The position numbers were made by a program, and so were the translations under genes. This document shows, piece after piece, positions 1 to 12,400 of a stretch of DNA of 64,000 nucleotides. The first letter of the stretch is position 1. Each line of letters starts with the position of its first letter. The notes under the pieces are model-generated. The model was not told the DNA's origin, did no database searches, and worked only from the letters and a program-made list of their open reading frames with translations. The stretch is from Patiria miniata (taxonomy: Eukaryota > Echinodermata > Asteroidea > Valvatida > Asterinidae), in the NCBI RefSeq assembly GCF_015706575.1, contig NW_024037075.1, positions 12,833,746 to 12,897,745 of the forward strand. Reading direction: 5' to 3'.

Positions 1-399
1 AATAATCTCAAGTATCACTGGGTAATAACGATTTTGACATTTGAATTATTTTGCCGTTATCCCCGCGTGCGACTGTTGCGCATCACCCATGCACATGATG
101 CAGTTTTGTGTGCAGTTTAGATGATGAAGGCGTAACACACGACGCGCGCTGAGTGTGCTGTGAATGATGACTTTATACCGGTACATGTACCAGCTAGGTA
201 GCGCAGCGTGCGTGATCCGGAGCTGTCGAGAGTGATCCGCAACTGTCGGGTTCAGTCCTGTACAAAAGCCATGATTGATTTCCCTTTAAGTTGAGTGTGC
301 GTGAAAATATTTGGTTTTAACTTGAAGAGGAGGAATTGTACCACCAATGATGTCACTTGGACACGGAAACTCCAAACATGGGCGGGTGTAAAGCGGTAT

Positions 400-626
400 A
401 TAAACAGTCATCTGGAACTGTTGCACTGAAAGTATTTTGCTCCAAAAAAAATTGGTAAAAGTGGTCAGAAATTGCCTCTGATGGGACCACAGAGCGTCTA
501 GAACCCCTAAATGTTCCTGGGCCATTATCGGGCCCCATACCCCACGTCTTTAGGGCTTTGCCCTTTGCGCTCGCATTACTTTAGATCAACGTATGTCTCT
601 TCCCCCCCCCCCCCCCCCCCCCCCCC
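400..626. mobile_element. decayed hAT-type MITE fragment with poly-C tail
   Basis: The stretch around 445-500 (gtggtcagaaattgcctc and the following cacagagcgtctagaa) matches the interior of the complete elements at 23704, 26149 and 37861. The block near 530-570 resembles the 'ccccacgcc' interior of the 37861 copy. The terminal repeats of the family are not visible, so this is a remnant. It ends in a C homopolymer at about 603-626. The complete copies define the family; orientation and exact ends are uncertain. Confidence 0.5.
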
Positions 627-1007
627 AGAAGAGAAGCGATGGTGCCCTTGTAGCATCCATGCTGAGTAGACACTTTTTTCACTGCAGTGGATCGTTACGG
701 CGGCAATCTTGTACTGACGCTGTACGGGCCTGTCTTTTAGTTACGATCAAATTAGAGTCAAGAGTGTTTTTTATCATTTAAAAATGACATTTTCAACCTC
801 AAGCAGACTTCTCAGTTCTCTCAATTCTAATGATACTTTTTTTGTAATTTTGAACAGTTTCTTTGGGTAGTAATAACTATTTTTGTACGCGGTTTACGAT
901 TATTGTACTCGGTTTAGGTGCCGTGCAATTTAGCTTTGCTGATAGACATCAGCAATCACCCTCTAATGATATTTGACCAGTTAACGCCGGAATTATTTTG
1001 ACAAGAA

Positions 1008-1075
1008 CGATTATTAGAGTGGGACTCGAACCCACGACCTCCTGCTATTCAACCGCTGGATTATCCAACTTGAGG
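1008..1075 (-). mobile_element. tRNA-derived SINE fragment
   Basis: Read on the minus strand, this contains a T-arm/B-box-like core (GTGGGTTCGAGTCCCAC) preceded by gcaggaggtc, as in the right half of a tRNA. A related core occurs at 4385-4432, so it is dispersed. No complete cloverleaf or acceptor stem can be drawn, so it is a SINE piece rather than a tRNA gene. Confidence 0.5.
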
Positions 1076-2454
1076 CTTTGAAATCTATGTTTTAAAATGT
1101 TTTTTTCTTTAATTTGCGGCTGGATTTGTTGGTGAAAGCATCAGGGCTTTGTACAGGGAAGTGACAGGTTGAAGATTAAATTTCAGGTACGTACTTTTTT
1201 CAACATACTGGTATTTGTAACAATTTTATTGGACCGTTACATTGGCTATTAAATAAAATGGCTCCTAATAAGTGAAAGGCTTGATAGAGCCTTTGTAGAG
1301 TTGGTCCAGACATTAGTGCCAGTTTTAAAATGTAGGCCTACTTCCAAATAATCATTCCAGCAGTTTTTAGTTGCATTTTTTATTATAATTTATCTTAATG
1401 CCAATTTTACAATATGTCAGTAGATGTATTTGCTGTATCATGTATGTTTAATTGTTCATATCATTCCAAGCTATGCAGGCCTATACATGTGTTGACTAAA
1501 GGCTCAAAGGTGAATTAATTTGCATTGAATTGATGCTGAGCTTAGAATAACACTTCTGAACACATGATGAAATCACGCCATTTGATAAGGAAAGTCACCC
1601 ATTGACTCGTCAACTTTGTAGATCTTTCCATGACAACAGACCAAACAAAACACTTCAGCGTGGACTTCAGTGTTGACTTAAAACAATTTGGGAAAACCCA
1701 GATGTATTTCTGTAGGCCTACTGGGACAAATGTAGGTTAATATAATATCGATACGTGATTTGCCAGGGTTTAAAACAGCCTAGTTATATTTTTGTACTAA
1801 GATATATTAGGTGCAAAAATAGACTCCTTAGGACAAGATATAAATATTGAAAGTGCATGTTTTGTTTTATTGGGTGCAACCTGCTTGCATGTGACAGAAT
1901 ATCAAAGTCATTTGTGAATCATTAACTTGTAAAGTTTGAGTCAATGCCATATATGGACATTTATCGAGATTAATTTGCATAATGTAGTTCCGTCGAGTGG
2001 TCATGAGATCGGTGGGTGTAGCAGCTGCAGTGCTTTAGTGTCATCTTGGATGTCTCTGAATCAACATCTCACTCACTGACGATCAACTGTGCAGTCTCGC
2101 GCAGTTTCTACCAGTGACTCAAGACCACTTTTTTTTTTGAGACCAATTTTTCATAGCACCTGGGCACAGTGCCTACTGTGACTATTTGTATTGGATAATC
2201 CAGGCCTGGTTGTACCCTCAAGACCCTTTGAGACCACAACAAAATGTACCACTTAGATCTACGTACGGCTTTATTCATTTGCAAGCTGAATTACGTACAA
2301 GTCTAGTCTTTGTTCCAAAGTTAAACGACATTGTAAGTACAAGTTTTCATGCTGAAGAATGAGATTGAAGCTGGAATGAAGACCAGTGTGTTACAGCTTT
2401 TCATTTTCATTGACAAACAGTGCCTCCATTTGTGGCTGGGTGATCCAAAGTACC

Positions 2455-2545
2455 ATGGATGCACAATCTGAAGCAGCCTGCCAGACTGATGTCCCTACCA
2501 CGATACAACAGGAGGCACAGGTACCCACCCCCTCAGCTGCAACAG
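2455..2545 (+). CDS. NLR gene, exon 1 (start codon)
   Basis: The ATG at 2455 sits in a good context (taccATGG). It opens a 30-codon frame (MDAQSEAACQTDVPTT...) ending at a canonical donor (ACAG|gtgagg) in phase 1. The next candidate exon at 3705 begins in the matching phase. The peptide is polar and rich in Q, T and P, with no death-fold or signal peptide. It is assigned to the NLR because the phases match through three exons. A further upstream coding exon cannot be excluded. Confidence 0.6.
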
Positions 2546-3704
2546 GTGAGGACATTTAGTAGCTAGACTATTTGCATGGGATCAATGAGGGAGGGACGGG
2601 CAATAACTCCCCCTGCCCACTCAACTCACACACTCACACACACCCCAAGATTTTTATTAAAGTCGTCAGGTTTCAACTTTGGACAATCAGATTTCTCTAT
2701 ATATCTTCTTTAAAGGTAGACAGGGACTTGGTTTTCATATTCCTCGTTTATATCAAAAATATCTATACCATTATTGGGAAATGGTTACTTCTAAGAAATA
2801 GTAAGATACTTTAAGGGCATTTTTGTTTTATCTCGAGGGGACACTTTCATGTTCGAGGGGGCACATTTATGGTCGCAAAAGGGGCACTTGGGAAAATCTG
2901 GGGGGGGGGCAAACGCTACTGTGCATCGGGAGTCCTGTTTATTACGTCACGATTTACTGTGTTTTGTTTGCTGCCCGCAACGACGACTTTTACACAGTTG
3001 CACGTTCGGGTCGAAACTGGACCTGAAAAACAGCTCTCAAAAGTACCTTTTGTACTCATTTCGTGACAGAAACAATAGTGGTTTTTATTTCATCACACCT
3101 TAGGCTACATATACCCGAAAAATGACGGAAATGTCTTCGAGCATTCCACAACCTCTTTAAAGATAGTAATTGGACTAAACTCCCTGTAAAATGATTCCTT
3201 CTGGCATGCTGTCATTTTGAAGAAGACAATAAAAGAAGGTCATTACCAAAGACTGGGAATTGAACAATTTTGGAAATTTCCATTAGTAGTTGGTTTGTAA
3301 TTGGGTGAATCCGTGAATGGGTGCGTGTGAGCATTGACACGATGCACATGCGTGCGTGGTTGCTATTATTTGTTTAAATTCAGTGCGTGACATACATGTG
3401 TAGCGTCACTGCAATCGGCTGCAATCAATTCAAAACAAGACTCTGCAACTGTGATTTGAAATTAAGATCCTGGAAAATGATTTTCTCGGAATATACAGCA
3501 TTCACTGAGCTGAAAGTTCAGCAGGTTAGTTGTTGAGCACCCATCTTTAGATTTTGAGGACTTTTGTTGCTTCAAAAGAAATAAATGCAAATATGACAAA
3601 TGATCTACTCTACCTTCCAAAAACGGACAACTGGAGATGTACTAAAGTACATGAATCATTTTGTCGGTATTCTTTAAAGGATGTTTGAATTCTTCTGATT
3701 TTAG

Positions 3705-3824
3705 ATTCCCCACAACGAACTGGAGCCACCGGAAACATGGGCACAGTCAGCGGTAGAAACAATCCTATCATTACTGGTTCAGGTGAAGTTAGTGTCACTT
3801 ACAACTTGCAGTCGGATGGAGCAG
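3705..3824 (+). CDS. NLR gene, exon 2
   Basis: Flanked by ttttag and a gtaaat donor, this 120-nt exon is open in the one phase that joins exon 1 (split Asp codon) to exon 3 (split Gly codon). It encodes about 40 residues rich in Gly, Asn, Ser and Thr (GNMGTVSGRNNPIITGSGEV), a low-complexity linker between the N-terminus and the NACHT region. No known domain is recognised. Confidence 0.6.
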
Positions 3825-4339
3825 GTAAATATGATCTTGTTTGTTACACTACTTGATATCTTGGATCAGATATTATTGTATATTTTGTAGGGGAGGGGGG
3901 ATGGAGATGATATACTACACAAACGTGGACACAAAAGACGGATTGCCAATTCCACGAAAGAGTCTACATTTTTTGTTGCTACAATATAGACCAGTTTGTA
4001 ATAAGATATGGTGACGACATTAGGAGTCTTGTAATGTGTTCTTTATCAACCCACACCAAATGGCACCCCGTATTGCGTGACACATTTGGAAAAAAAGAAA
4101 GTGGGAAAAAATGGAATCAAGTTTTGGAGGCCCGCACATGCAGTTACCAGTTTTTTGTCTGAATTTATTGTTGTCAAGAGTAAAAAACAATGTGTAAACA
4201 CTATTAACCGACATCTGAAAACTTTGTGTCCGACAGAAGTACAAAAGCCAAATATTCATTTGATTAATTCTTTTTTTTTTTGGGGGGGGGGGTGTGGGGG
4301 CGGGGGCAAATTTATTTTGTACACTGTCTTACTCACGAA

Positions 4340-4432
4340 CTGTAAATCCCAAGTCACCAGTATTTTCCCGAGTGATAATGAGAAAATATCACTCATGTGG
4401 GACTCGAACCAATGACCTTCTGCTTATTAGTT
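4340..4432 (-). mobile_element. tRNA-derived SINE fragment in NLR intron 2
   Basis: The minus strand carries GGTTCGAGTCCCAC preceded by gcagaaggtcatt, the same B-box core as the fragment at 1008-1075. It ends about 30 bases before the NLR exon 3 acceptor, so it contributes intron sequence just upstream of the branch-point region. No full tRNA fold is possible. Confidence 0.45.
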
Positions 4433-4464
4433 CATGTACATGTTGTTATTTTTTACCTCAATAG

Positions 4465-6845
4465 GAGTACCTCCCCAGAGTCAGAGACCAGACCAAGAAC
4501 CAAGAGTGGGGGATCTAAACCAAGAAGTCGGTAACAAGACCAGGGACATTTTGAGGAAATGTTACAAGACAACGGGTAGTTACGTTCAGTTGAACCCTGG
4601 GGTTTGTGATGATCAGAGACACATTGCTGGAATTTACACTAAATTGCGGGTTAGAACAAAGGAAGGAATTGTACACAAAGAATACTCTGACGAAATTGTA
4701 TATTCCACAGAGTATGAGAAAATATTTAAAGATTGGCCTGACACTGAGTTCAATCGTGCTATTTTATTTGGCATTGGTGGTGTCGGGAAGTCAACCATTT
4801 TTGACAAGATTGCCTATGACTGGGCCGATGAGGCATGTGAAATCCTGAAAAGATTCAAACTTGTCTTTCTTTTAAAGATGTATGCCTTGTTTCAAGAATC
4901 TGATCTTGTTGATTCCATAATTGATCAACTTTTAGGCGCTAAGTCAGGAGTAGCCAAAGATGAACTTGATCAATTTATTCAGGACAACTCGGATAAGGTC
5001 TTGATTCTTTTGGATGGTTTTGATGAAATGAGGACCAAAACACTTGATGCAGCCTCATTCGGGTCTACCCTAAAAGCGCTTAGTAGAACAGAATACAGGG
5101 ATTGTTTCATTATTGTGTCAACGCGCCCCTCTCATCTTGAGACACTGATGTCAAAATCACTTGTCCAAAATCCTTGCACACACATAGAGGTTCTGGGGTT
5201 TACCAAGGATGATGTTGATGAATACATCCGCAAATTCTATTACGAAGATCCTGATAGTAGCAATGCACTGATCCAAAAGATTGCAAAGTCCAACACACTA
5301 TGTGATTATGCAACAAGTCCAATGATGCTCCTTCTCATGTGTTTGTTGTGGAAGGAGAATAAACAACTCCCAGAAACAACTTCACGCCTCTTCACTGAGG
5401 CAGTTGATTACATGTTCATAAGAAAAGGATATAGCTCCGAAGATGCATCAAAAACAGTGATTGCTATAGGAAAAACTGCACTGAGTGGATTCATAAGTGC
5501 CGAACAGAATTTCTCATTTCAAAAAGATGAGTTTGAACCAAATGAGCTGGACCTGGCACTGAAAGCAGGCATCCTAACCCAGCAGAGAGTCATCAAAAAC
5601 CTCAAATGCCACAACAACATACAATTCAGGCACAAGACTATTCAGGAATACTGTGCTGGTAAATACTTGCAAAGTGTACATATGTCAAACCCAGGATTTG
5701 TAAAGCGTACGGTGTACAAAGTTGTTCCATTTGGAGAATTTCAAAACAATTTAAGGCAACTATGTCAGACAATTGAGGGTGTCGTTTCAAATGATTTCCT
5801 TTTGCGTTTTTGTTGTGGTGACAATGAAAAGTGTATGACTGACATCGTAAAATTGCTTGTTGGTAAGTTCAAGAAGCGAGATAAGCCCGGGTACATGTAC
5901 CGAAAAGCTGTTACACTAGCGATTAGTAGACAATGTTTTTTTGAAAGCCAATGCCAAAAGGTCCCAGTGTGTCTCACCAGCAACTCACTCATCCCATCAG
6001 ATATCAAGGTGGATAACAATAACGATTTCCGCATTCTCATACACCTTCTTGAAATCATCTGTAGGTCAGAAGTCCAGACACTACAACTGTCACGCATTGA
6101 AACCATTTGGGTTTCTGATGTGTCTTCAGTCAGTGTTTTAACCTTTGCCCTGGGTTACATGGAAAACCTCAGTCATCTGATACTCTGGAGTTGTCCTTTA
6201 GTGAAGGGTGAGCTTGAGAAAATCCTGTCATCACTGAAATGCAACTATCTCTTGACCAGTCTTGACATATATGATTGCAATACAGTGGGAGGTAGAGCTG
6301 TAGAATGGGCCCCTCATATCAAACACTTGACAAGCCTTGAGAAACTTCGAGTAAGCTTGTGCAAACTTGAGAGAACAGACATTCCACACATTGCCTCAGC
6401 TGTACATGACATGCCCAAACTGACTGGCTTGAGCCTTCATGGCAACAAGACATTGGGCGAATCCAATGACTTGTGGGCCAAGGAATTGCCCAAAATGAAG
6501 CAATTAAATAAGCTGGACCTGGGCAATTGTGATTTGACACAGTCAGACATTCCACACATTGCCTCGGCTGTAGGTAACATGCCCAAACTGACTGACTTGA
6601 ATCTTCGTTTCAACACGTCATTGGGTAAATGTGCTGCAGTGTGGGCCAAGGAATTGCCCAATATGATGCACTTAAATAAGCTGAACCTGAGCTATTGCAA
6701 TTTGGCACGGTCAGACATTCCACACATTGCCTCGGCTGTAGGTAACATGCCCAGACTGACTGACTTGCATCTTGGTGGCAACTGGGCATTGTATGGATGG
6801 GATGAGTTACAGTACCTCTTCCCATCACTTAGGGTTACATTTTAA
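4465..6845 (+). CDS. NLR (NACHT-leucine-rich-repeat) receptor, main exon
   Basis: This exon follows the acceptor ataatag|GA and runs to a TAA at 6843-6845. With exons 1 and 2 it gives a protein of about 863 residues. The NACHT ATPase shows Walker A GIGGVGKST (from about residue 173), Walker B VLILLDGFDEM (about 249) and the arginine-finger-like STRPSHLE. The winged-helix end has FRHKTIQEYCAGKYL, the usual FxHxTxQE motif. From about residue 580 to the end come ribonuclease-inhibitor-type leucine-rich repeats with a recurring SDIPHIASAVGNMP block in three near-identical 84-nt-scale units, a sign of recent repeat expansion. NLRs are cytosolic sensors of microbial or stress signals that oligomerise on nucleotide exchange. 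No CARD, death or pyrin domain is seen in the 172 residues before the P-loop, so the signalling partner is unknown. It has no frame breaks. Confidence 0.92.
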
Positions 6846-7089
6846 TTCTCCCTTGCCAAGCCCACTCTAGAATTACATGTACTAGGCATAAACATATCAA
6901 AATAATAACTTCCCTATAAAAGGAAATGAAATTTACAAGAAAATCAACAAACTTAGACTGTCTTATGTTTCAATCCTAAGGACCATTCTCACAGGCAAAA
7001 CACGGTAATACATGTACATGCTCAGTTTAGATCTGATAGGTCACACTGCATGTCAGACAATTAGCTGTTCACCATTGAAAAAAGAATAC

Positions 7090-8310
7090 TGTGGCGGATT
7101 TTACTATTGCCAGGTCGGTTGTCCTCGGCGAACACTCGCGGGTAAGGCGAGTAACCCTAACAGCGCCGAGGTGCAGGTCCGTTCGGTTGGAAATATACCA
7201 CCACGTATACTCAGTCTACTCACTGATCGCTGACTTCCAGACAGACAATACAGACTGACAAACATGTAAAAATGACTGTGACGCAATGACAAAAGGACGA
7301 AGGTTTCACTGATTTATTTAATTAGATCAATTATTATGATTAGAGTGATTTACTTCAATACGCCCTAAATAGCGCCTCAATGGAGTGTTATGGCGCCTCT
7401 AGTGGGTGTTATATAGCGCCTCTAGTGAGTGTATAGCGCCTCCCGCCACTAGTTTGCACTTATCCAACACGCAAGTGCCGCATTTATGCACTTCTAAATG
7501 TCGCGCACAGTTGTTCCCTCGGCAACGCCTCTCGTCTCCTCGGGCCTCAAAGGGGTAAGCTCCTCGTGAGCCTGGTTTATATGGAGCGTGTAACTCCTCG
7601 ATGAGTCCTAACGCCTCCACCGTTACCTACAGCAGCCCTGCGCCTCAGTGCTCGGACCGACGCCTCAGTAGATGTACGCTCGCTAGCGTACGTCGTCCCT
7701 CGAGGCGTCCGGCCAACAGTCGCGCCTATGGCTCCGCTATATGCCCCACGCTAAAGGTAGGTAGGCACATATACTTACTGCAGTACGCCCTTTCGCCTCC
7801 TTGGATTGACGCTGCGGTAGCTTGGTTGGTCCTTCCCGCACGAGTAGCATTCACCAACTGACTAGCCCGCTGGCGGCGACAAACTAATTGCGCGTCTATC
7901 GCTTTCTATGGCGCGCCAAGTCAAAACAAATTATGTCAATTGCTCAAATGTTACACAGCTTCCTTCTAAGCCTGAACGTCCCGTTCAGAATCAGCTGACA
8001 CAAATCACTACAAACATTAGCAATTGCTACTTAATTATGCACAAGGAAAATTAGCAGGCAAAATTAGTAACACTTAAAAACTTATTTATTCAAAATGATC
8101 GGCTTCTAACTACAACATGGCGACGTCTCTAAATTATCTCACTTTTCCGCCATCAATAATTTAAGTGGACTAACATCAAGTGCCCCATGTCGCCTCATAG
8201 TGTCTCATAACTTAGGACACTGTTTCCTCATAAATTTAGTTTATCAAAACGTTATATAAACGAGGCAAGTCTCTGACTAACAAATTTTAGGGAACAATCT
8301 ATTCTACAAA
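7090..8310 (-). mobile_element. LTR of the Ty3/Gypsy element (3' LTR, approximate right edge)
   Basis: The region starts with TGTGGCGG, the same first eight bases as the solo LTR at 17284. It is non-coding and contains short tandem units around 7370-7450 (tatagcgcctctagtgagtg). The right edge is put near 8310, where attctaca meets a pyrimidine-rich stretch (ttcttttctttta) that would be the polypurine tract on the minus strand. The partner LTR was not found, so the edge is not confirmed by comparison. Confidence 0.55.
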
Positions 8311-8493
8311 AACATTTCTTTTCTTTTAACTAGTAACTTCAACAAAACAAGTGGAAATCGGAGATCTGCAACATCTGGTAGGGTTGGCCTTGAAGACTAT
8401 TTCTTCTCGAATAGCTGGTCAAAGTTGACTTCGTAGATTCGCTCTACCCGGGTTTCGCTGACTTTGGTCCCATCCTGGAAGGTTGTCTGAGTG

Positions 8494-9261
8494 CTAATTT
8501 CTGTAACTCTGGTGACGTGACCTCGGTTCCGCGTTGGGGCGTGACTCGGTTTCCGACGAGTCCTCGGGATGGCTGCTGGCTTCATCCTCTGCTTTTTCCT
8601 GGCGCATCCTCTCTAACAATGCCAGGGGTTTGCCACTTGTCCTAGGTGGCCCACGAGGAGTCGCTGTTTCCTCTATCACCAGCGACAAAGAAGCAGGTGC
8701 ACTGGACGATTGGGGGCATGTCAGATTCAAGGGTTCCTCCTGGACGTGCCTAAAGTCCTCGACGGTGCAAGGAGATTCCACTGGCGTGTCAGCCACTCTC
8801 CTTCGCTTCACCTCCGTGTGCGGTTGCTCCTCTGGGCACTTGCTGCAAGCCGCCGGTGCTCTCGCCCGTTTCTCATTTCGCAGCACCTCTCCCACCTCTT
8901 CCCAACTGGTGGCATCTCCAAGATCTCGTTCGGTCTGTGCGCTGCTAACCCTCTTTGGTGGGTTACGGTGATGTGTTGTCCCTCCTGATGTTGTATCTTT
9001 GCGTTTGCGGTCCTTCCTTTCTGTTTCCGTCTCCAGCAAGATCGATTCCACTTCAGTAAGTTGATTTGGATGTTCCTGACGGTAGTGCCTCCTCATGTTA
9101 TCTTTCCTGTTGCAATAGAAGTCGCATTGCAAACACCAGCAATACAACTTTGGACCATGCGCTATCTGCATGTGTCGGTAGAGGCTCCTCCTCTGGTTGA
9201 ACTTCTCCTCACACTCCTCACAGGCAAAGGTTCTCTTCTCCTGCCGTCTGGGCTTCTCCAT
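8494..9261 (-). CDS. accessory C2H2 zinc-finger ORF of the Ty3/Gypsy element
   Basis: A frame in the same orientation as pol begins about 150 bases after the pol stop, from the methionine MEKPRRQEKR. The first 65 residues hold two C2H2 fingers with C-x2-C-x12-H-x4-H spacing (FACEECEEKFNQRRSLYRHM, then CLQCDFYCNRKDNMRRHYRQ). The rest is charged and low in complexity, about 190 residues, with basic patches such as KRRR. It sits where some Gypsy elements carry env, but shows no signal peptide or membrane segment. A nucleic-acid-binding accessory role is inferred; the family is not recognised. An alternative upstream start would add 16 residues. Confidence 0.7.
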   Translation of the reverse strand: MEKPRRQEKRTFACEECEEKFNQRRSLYRHMQIAHGPKLYCWCLQCDFYCNRKDNMRRHYRQEHPNQLTEVESILLETETERKDRKRKDTTSGGTTHHRNPPKRVSSAQTERDLGDATSWEEVGEVLRNEKRARAPAACSKCPEEQPHTEVKRRRVADTPVESPCTVEDFRHVQEEPLNLTCPQSSSAPASLSLVIEETATPRGPPRTSGKPLALLERMRQEKAEDEASSHPEDSSETESRPNAEPRSRHQSYRN

Positions 9262-9413
9262 TGTTCGACTGCAATGGGGAAAACACACAAAACACAAAAT
9301 AAGTTGCAATCAAATAATTATAAACATTATAGTTCTGCTTTCTCCATGCAGCTATTTACAGTCCTTATTCTTTTTCTCCCCCGTATTCTTTTTCTCTCTT
9401 TCTCTTGGCAATC

Positions 9414-12400
9414 CTATCGGAAACGGCAAGGTAACTTCCTTATCCTAGCCGGGTTACGTCTCGGAAGCGCTGTGCCGTTGTTCTGGTCACTCTCCTCCAT
9501 CACTGGTGGTTCAGGGGCCAAGTTGTTGGAAGCTTCGGAGCTTCCTTCTAAGTTTCCACCCCCAATGGAATCCTGAACTGGAGTCACCTCTGGTTTATCT
9601 CGATTATTTGCCTCATGCAACGGTACTGCCTGGTCCTCATGGGTCACGCCTTCATGTGCTACCTCCTTCCTTGGGCGGTGCTCCCAAGGTTGTAGTTGTG
9701 GACCCTGGTAGGGTTTCAGTCGATCAAAGTGCACTACTTGCATCTTTCCCCTAGGCTTCTTCTGGATCCTGTAAGTAACGTCCGACAACTTCGTGAGTAT
9801 CAGATATGGGCCTTCCCAACGAGATGTTAGCTTGGGGGAAACTCCCTTCTTCTTAGCATGGACGTATAACCATGCAAATTGGCCTTCCTCGAGACCAGTC
9901 CCTGCCGTTCTCTTATCGTATGTCTTCTTCTGATGTCTCGCACTGGTCCCAAGCTTCTGCCTCGCCCGGTCGTGGGCAGTTTGCATTTGATTGCGTAGGT
10001 TTTCCCCATAGTCCGTATTGGGACCCCTGCCCTCCACTGCAATCGTTTGCGTGGTAAGGTCAACTGGCAGCCTGACTTCTCTTCCAAGCATGAGCATATT
10101 AGGAGTCTCTCCTGTGGACTCCTGGGGAACAGACCGGTACGCACATGTAGGAAACGCCAACTGTTTATCCCAATCCTTTTGGTGCTTGGTAGGGTCTATC
10201 ATCATTGAAACAGTGTTTAGTAAGGTCCGATTAAATCGCTCCACGAGCCCGTCGGATTTCGGGTTGTAGGCCACTGTTCGGGTTTTCTCAATTCCAAGGA
10301 TCTTGCACATCTCTGCAAATACTTCTGATTCAAAATTCCTTCCTTGGTCTGAGTGTAGTTCGCGCGGAACTCCGAATCTGCACACAAAATTCTCCACGAA
10401 GGCCTTTGCCACTGTCTCTGCAGTGCTGTCCGGAAGGGCATATGACTCCATCCACTTTGTGAAGTATTCCCCTATTACGAGGATCCACTTGTTTCCGCTT
10501 TCACTTTCCGGTAATGGTCCAACGAGGTCCAAAGCAACCCTGTCCATGGGCATGTCCACCTGGTGTTGTTGAAGAGGTGCCCGCCTTTTCCTGGGCGGGG
10601 ATTTCCGCTGGGCGCACCTCAAGCATCTTCGGCAAAATGACCTTACGTCCGCCGCCATCCCAGCCCAATAATATCTGGTCCTCACTTTCGCCAGTGTACG
10701 CTCCACCCCAAAGTGTCCACTGGTCACACCTGCGTGTAGCTCCTCCAGGACAACCTCCCTGTATTCTCGTGGCAAGATCACCTTCCACTCAATATCTCGC
10801 CCATCATGCGACTCCCAACGTCGGCACAGCACTGAGTCCCTTATTTCCAACCGTTCCCATTGCCCCCAGTATATCTTGCCCACTATGCCTCGTGCTTGAG
10901 CATAGCTCCAGTCCGGACGTTCTTCTGATCCTGTCTTGCAGTTAACAATCCCGCAAAGTGTGGGGTCCCGGAGCTGGGCCTCGGCGATATCCTTCAATGT
11001 TATGGTTGGTTCCATTTGCAACAACCTGGTCACCATTTTCTCCTCTCGTACTACACTGTCTTCACCTGACAGAACGTCAGTTACTTCAGCTTTGGCTCCA
11101 ACCTCTGTCTTAACATCATCCGCCAGGCCACACTGACTACAAGGCTTGCACGACAAACCGTCCGCATTGCCATGTTTCTTGCCTGGGCGGTGAATGATCT
11201 CATAGTTGTACTCTCCAATCACTTGTAGCCAGCGGGCTACCTGTCCTTCCGGGTCTTTGAAGTTGACCAGCCAGCGTAATGCGGCATGATCAGTACGGAT
11301 GGTAATCTTTCTCCCATACAAGTACTGTTTAAAGTGCTTGAGGTAGAAGACGACTGCCAAAAGCTCTCGGCGAGTCACACAGTAGTTTCTTTCAGGACGG
11401 GAAAGAGTCCTACTCGCATAAGCGATTACCCGTTCTTCTCCTTCTTGTATCTGCGACAGGACTGCTCCGATGCTTTCCCCGCTGGCGTCCGTGTCCAGTA
11501 CAAAGTCACCTGTTGGGTCCGGGTATGCCAAGATGGGCGCCTCCTGTAAGTGATTCTTCAGAGTCACGAATGCCACCTCACAGCTATCATCCCAAAGGAA
11601 TTCCCTTGACTTCTCTGTGAGCCGGTGGAGTGGGCGAGCCACATCTGCAAATCCCTTAATAAATCTGCGATAGTAGGAGGCAAGTCCTAAGAAACTTCGC
11701 ACTCCTTTCACATCTGTCGGGGTAGGCCATGATTTAATAGCCTCGATTTTGTCCGGGTCAGTGGAAACTCCGGCTGGTGAAACCACATGTCCCAGATATT
11801 TCACGGTCTCCTTGAAGAGAAAGCACTTTTTCGGCTTTAACTTCAATCTAGCCAATCTAAATCTCTGCAGCACCTCGCGTAGGCGCTGTATCTCCTCCAT
11901 GACGCTTCTCCCATACACGATAACGTCATCGAGGTATACGAGTAAAGTCTCCCATTGTAGTCCGGATACGACCCTTTCCATCAGCCTTTCGAAGGTGGCA
12001 GGGGCATTGCACAAGCCGAAGGGCATGACCCTCCAGCTGTACAAGCCCCCGGGCACCACGAAGGCTGACTTTTGCTTCGCATCCTCATCGAGCTCGATCT
12101 GCCAGTAGCCAGATGCGAGGTCTAAGGTGGAAAACCACCTCGCACCTGACAGTGCATCCAGGGTGTCGTCGATGCGAGGAACTGGGTACGCATCCTTGAT
12201 AGTTGTCTCGTTAAGTCCGCGATAGTCTACACAGAAGCGTTGGCTTCCATCTTTCTTCCTTACTAGCATCACATTTGAGGCCCAGGGGCTGTCTGATGGC
12301 GTAATCAGTCCCCTCTTCAACAAGTCCTGCACCTGTCGGTCAATCTCCTGTTGCTTGCACAATGGCTGCCGGCGGGGCCTCTGCCTGACAGGTCGTGTTT

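Noticed and set aside
1008-1075. tRNA gene on the minus strand
   Set aside because: Only the T-arm/B-box half is convincing; acceptor stem and D-arm do not pair, and the same core recurs at 4385. SINE fragment preferred.
4077-4415. 112-residue open frame upstream of the NLR main exon
   Set aside because: It contains a G homopolymer and overlaps intron and SINE sequence; no similarity recognised.
8534-8971. 145-residue plus-strand frame
   Set aside because: Antisense shadow of the C2H2 frame of the Gypsy element.
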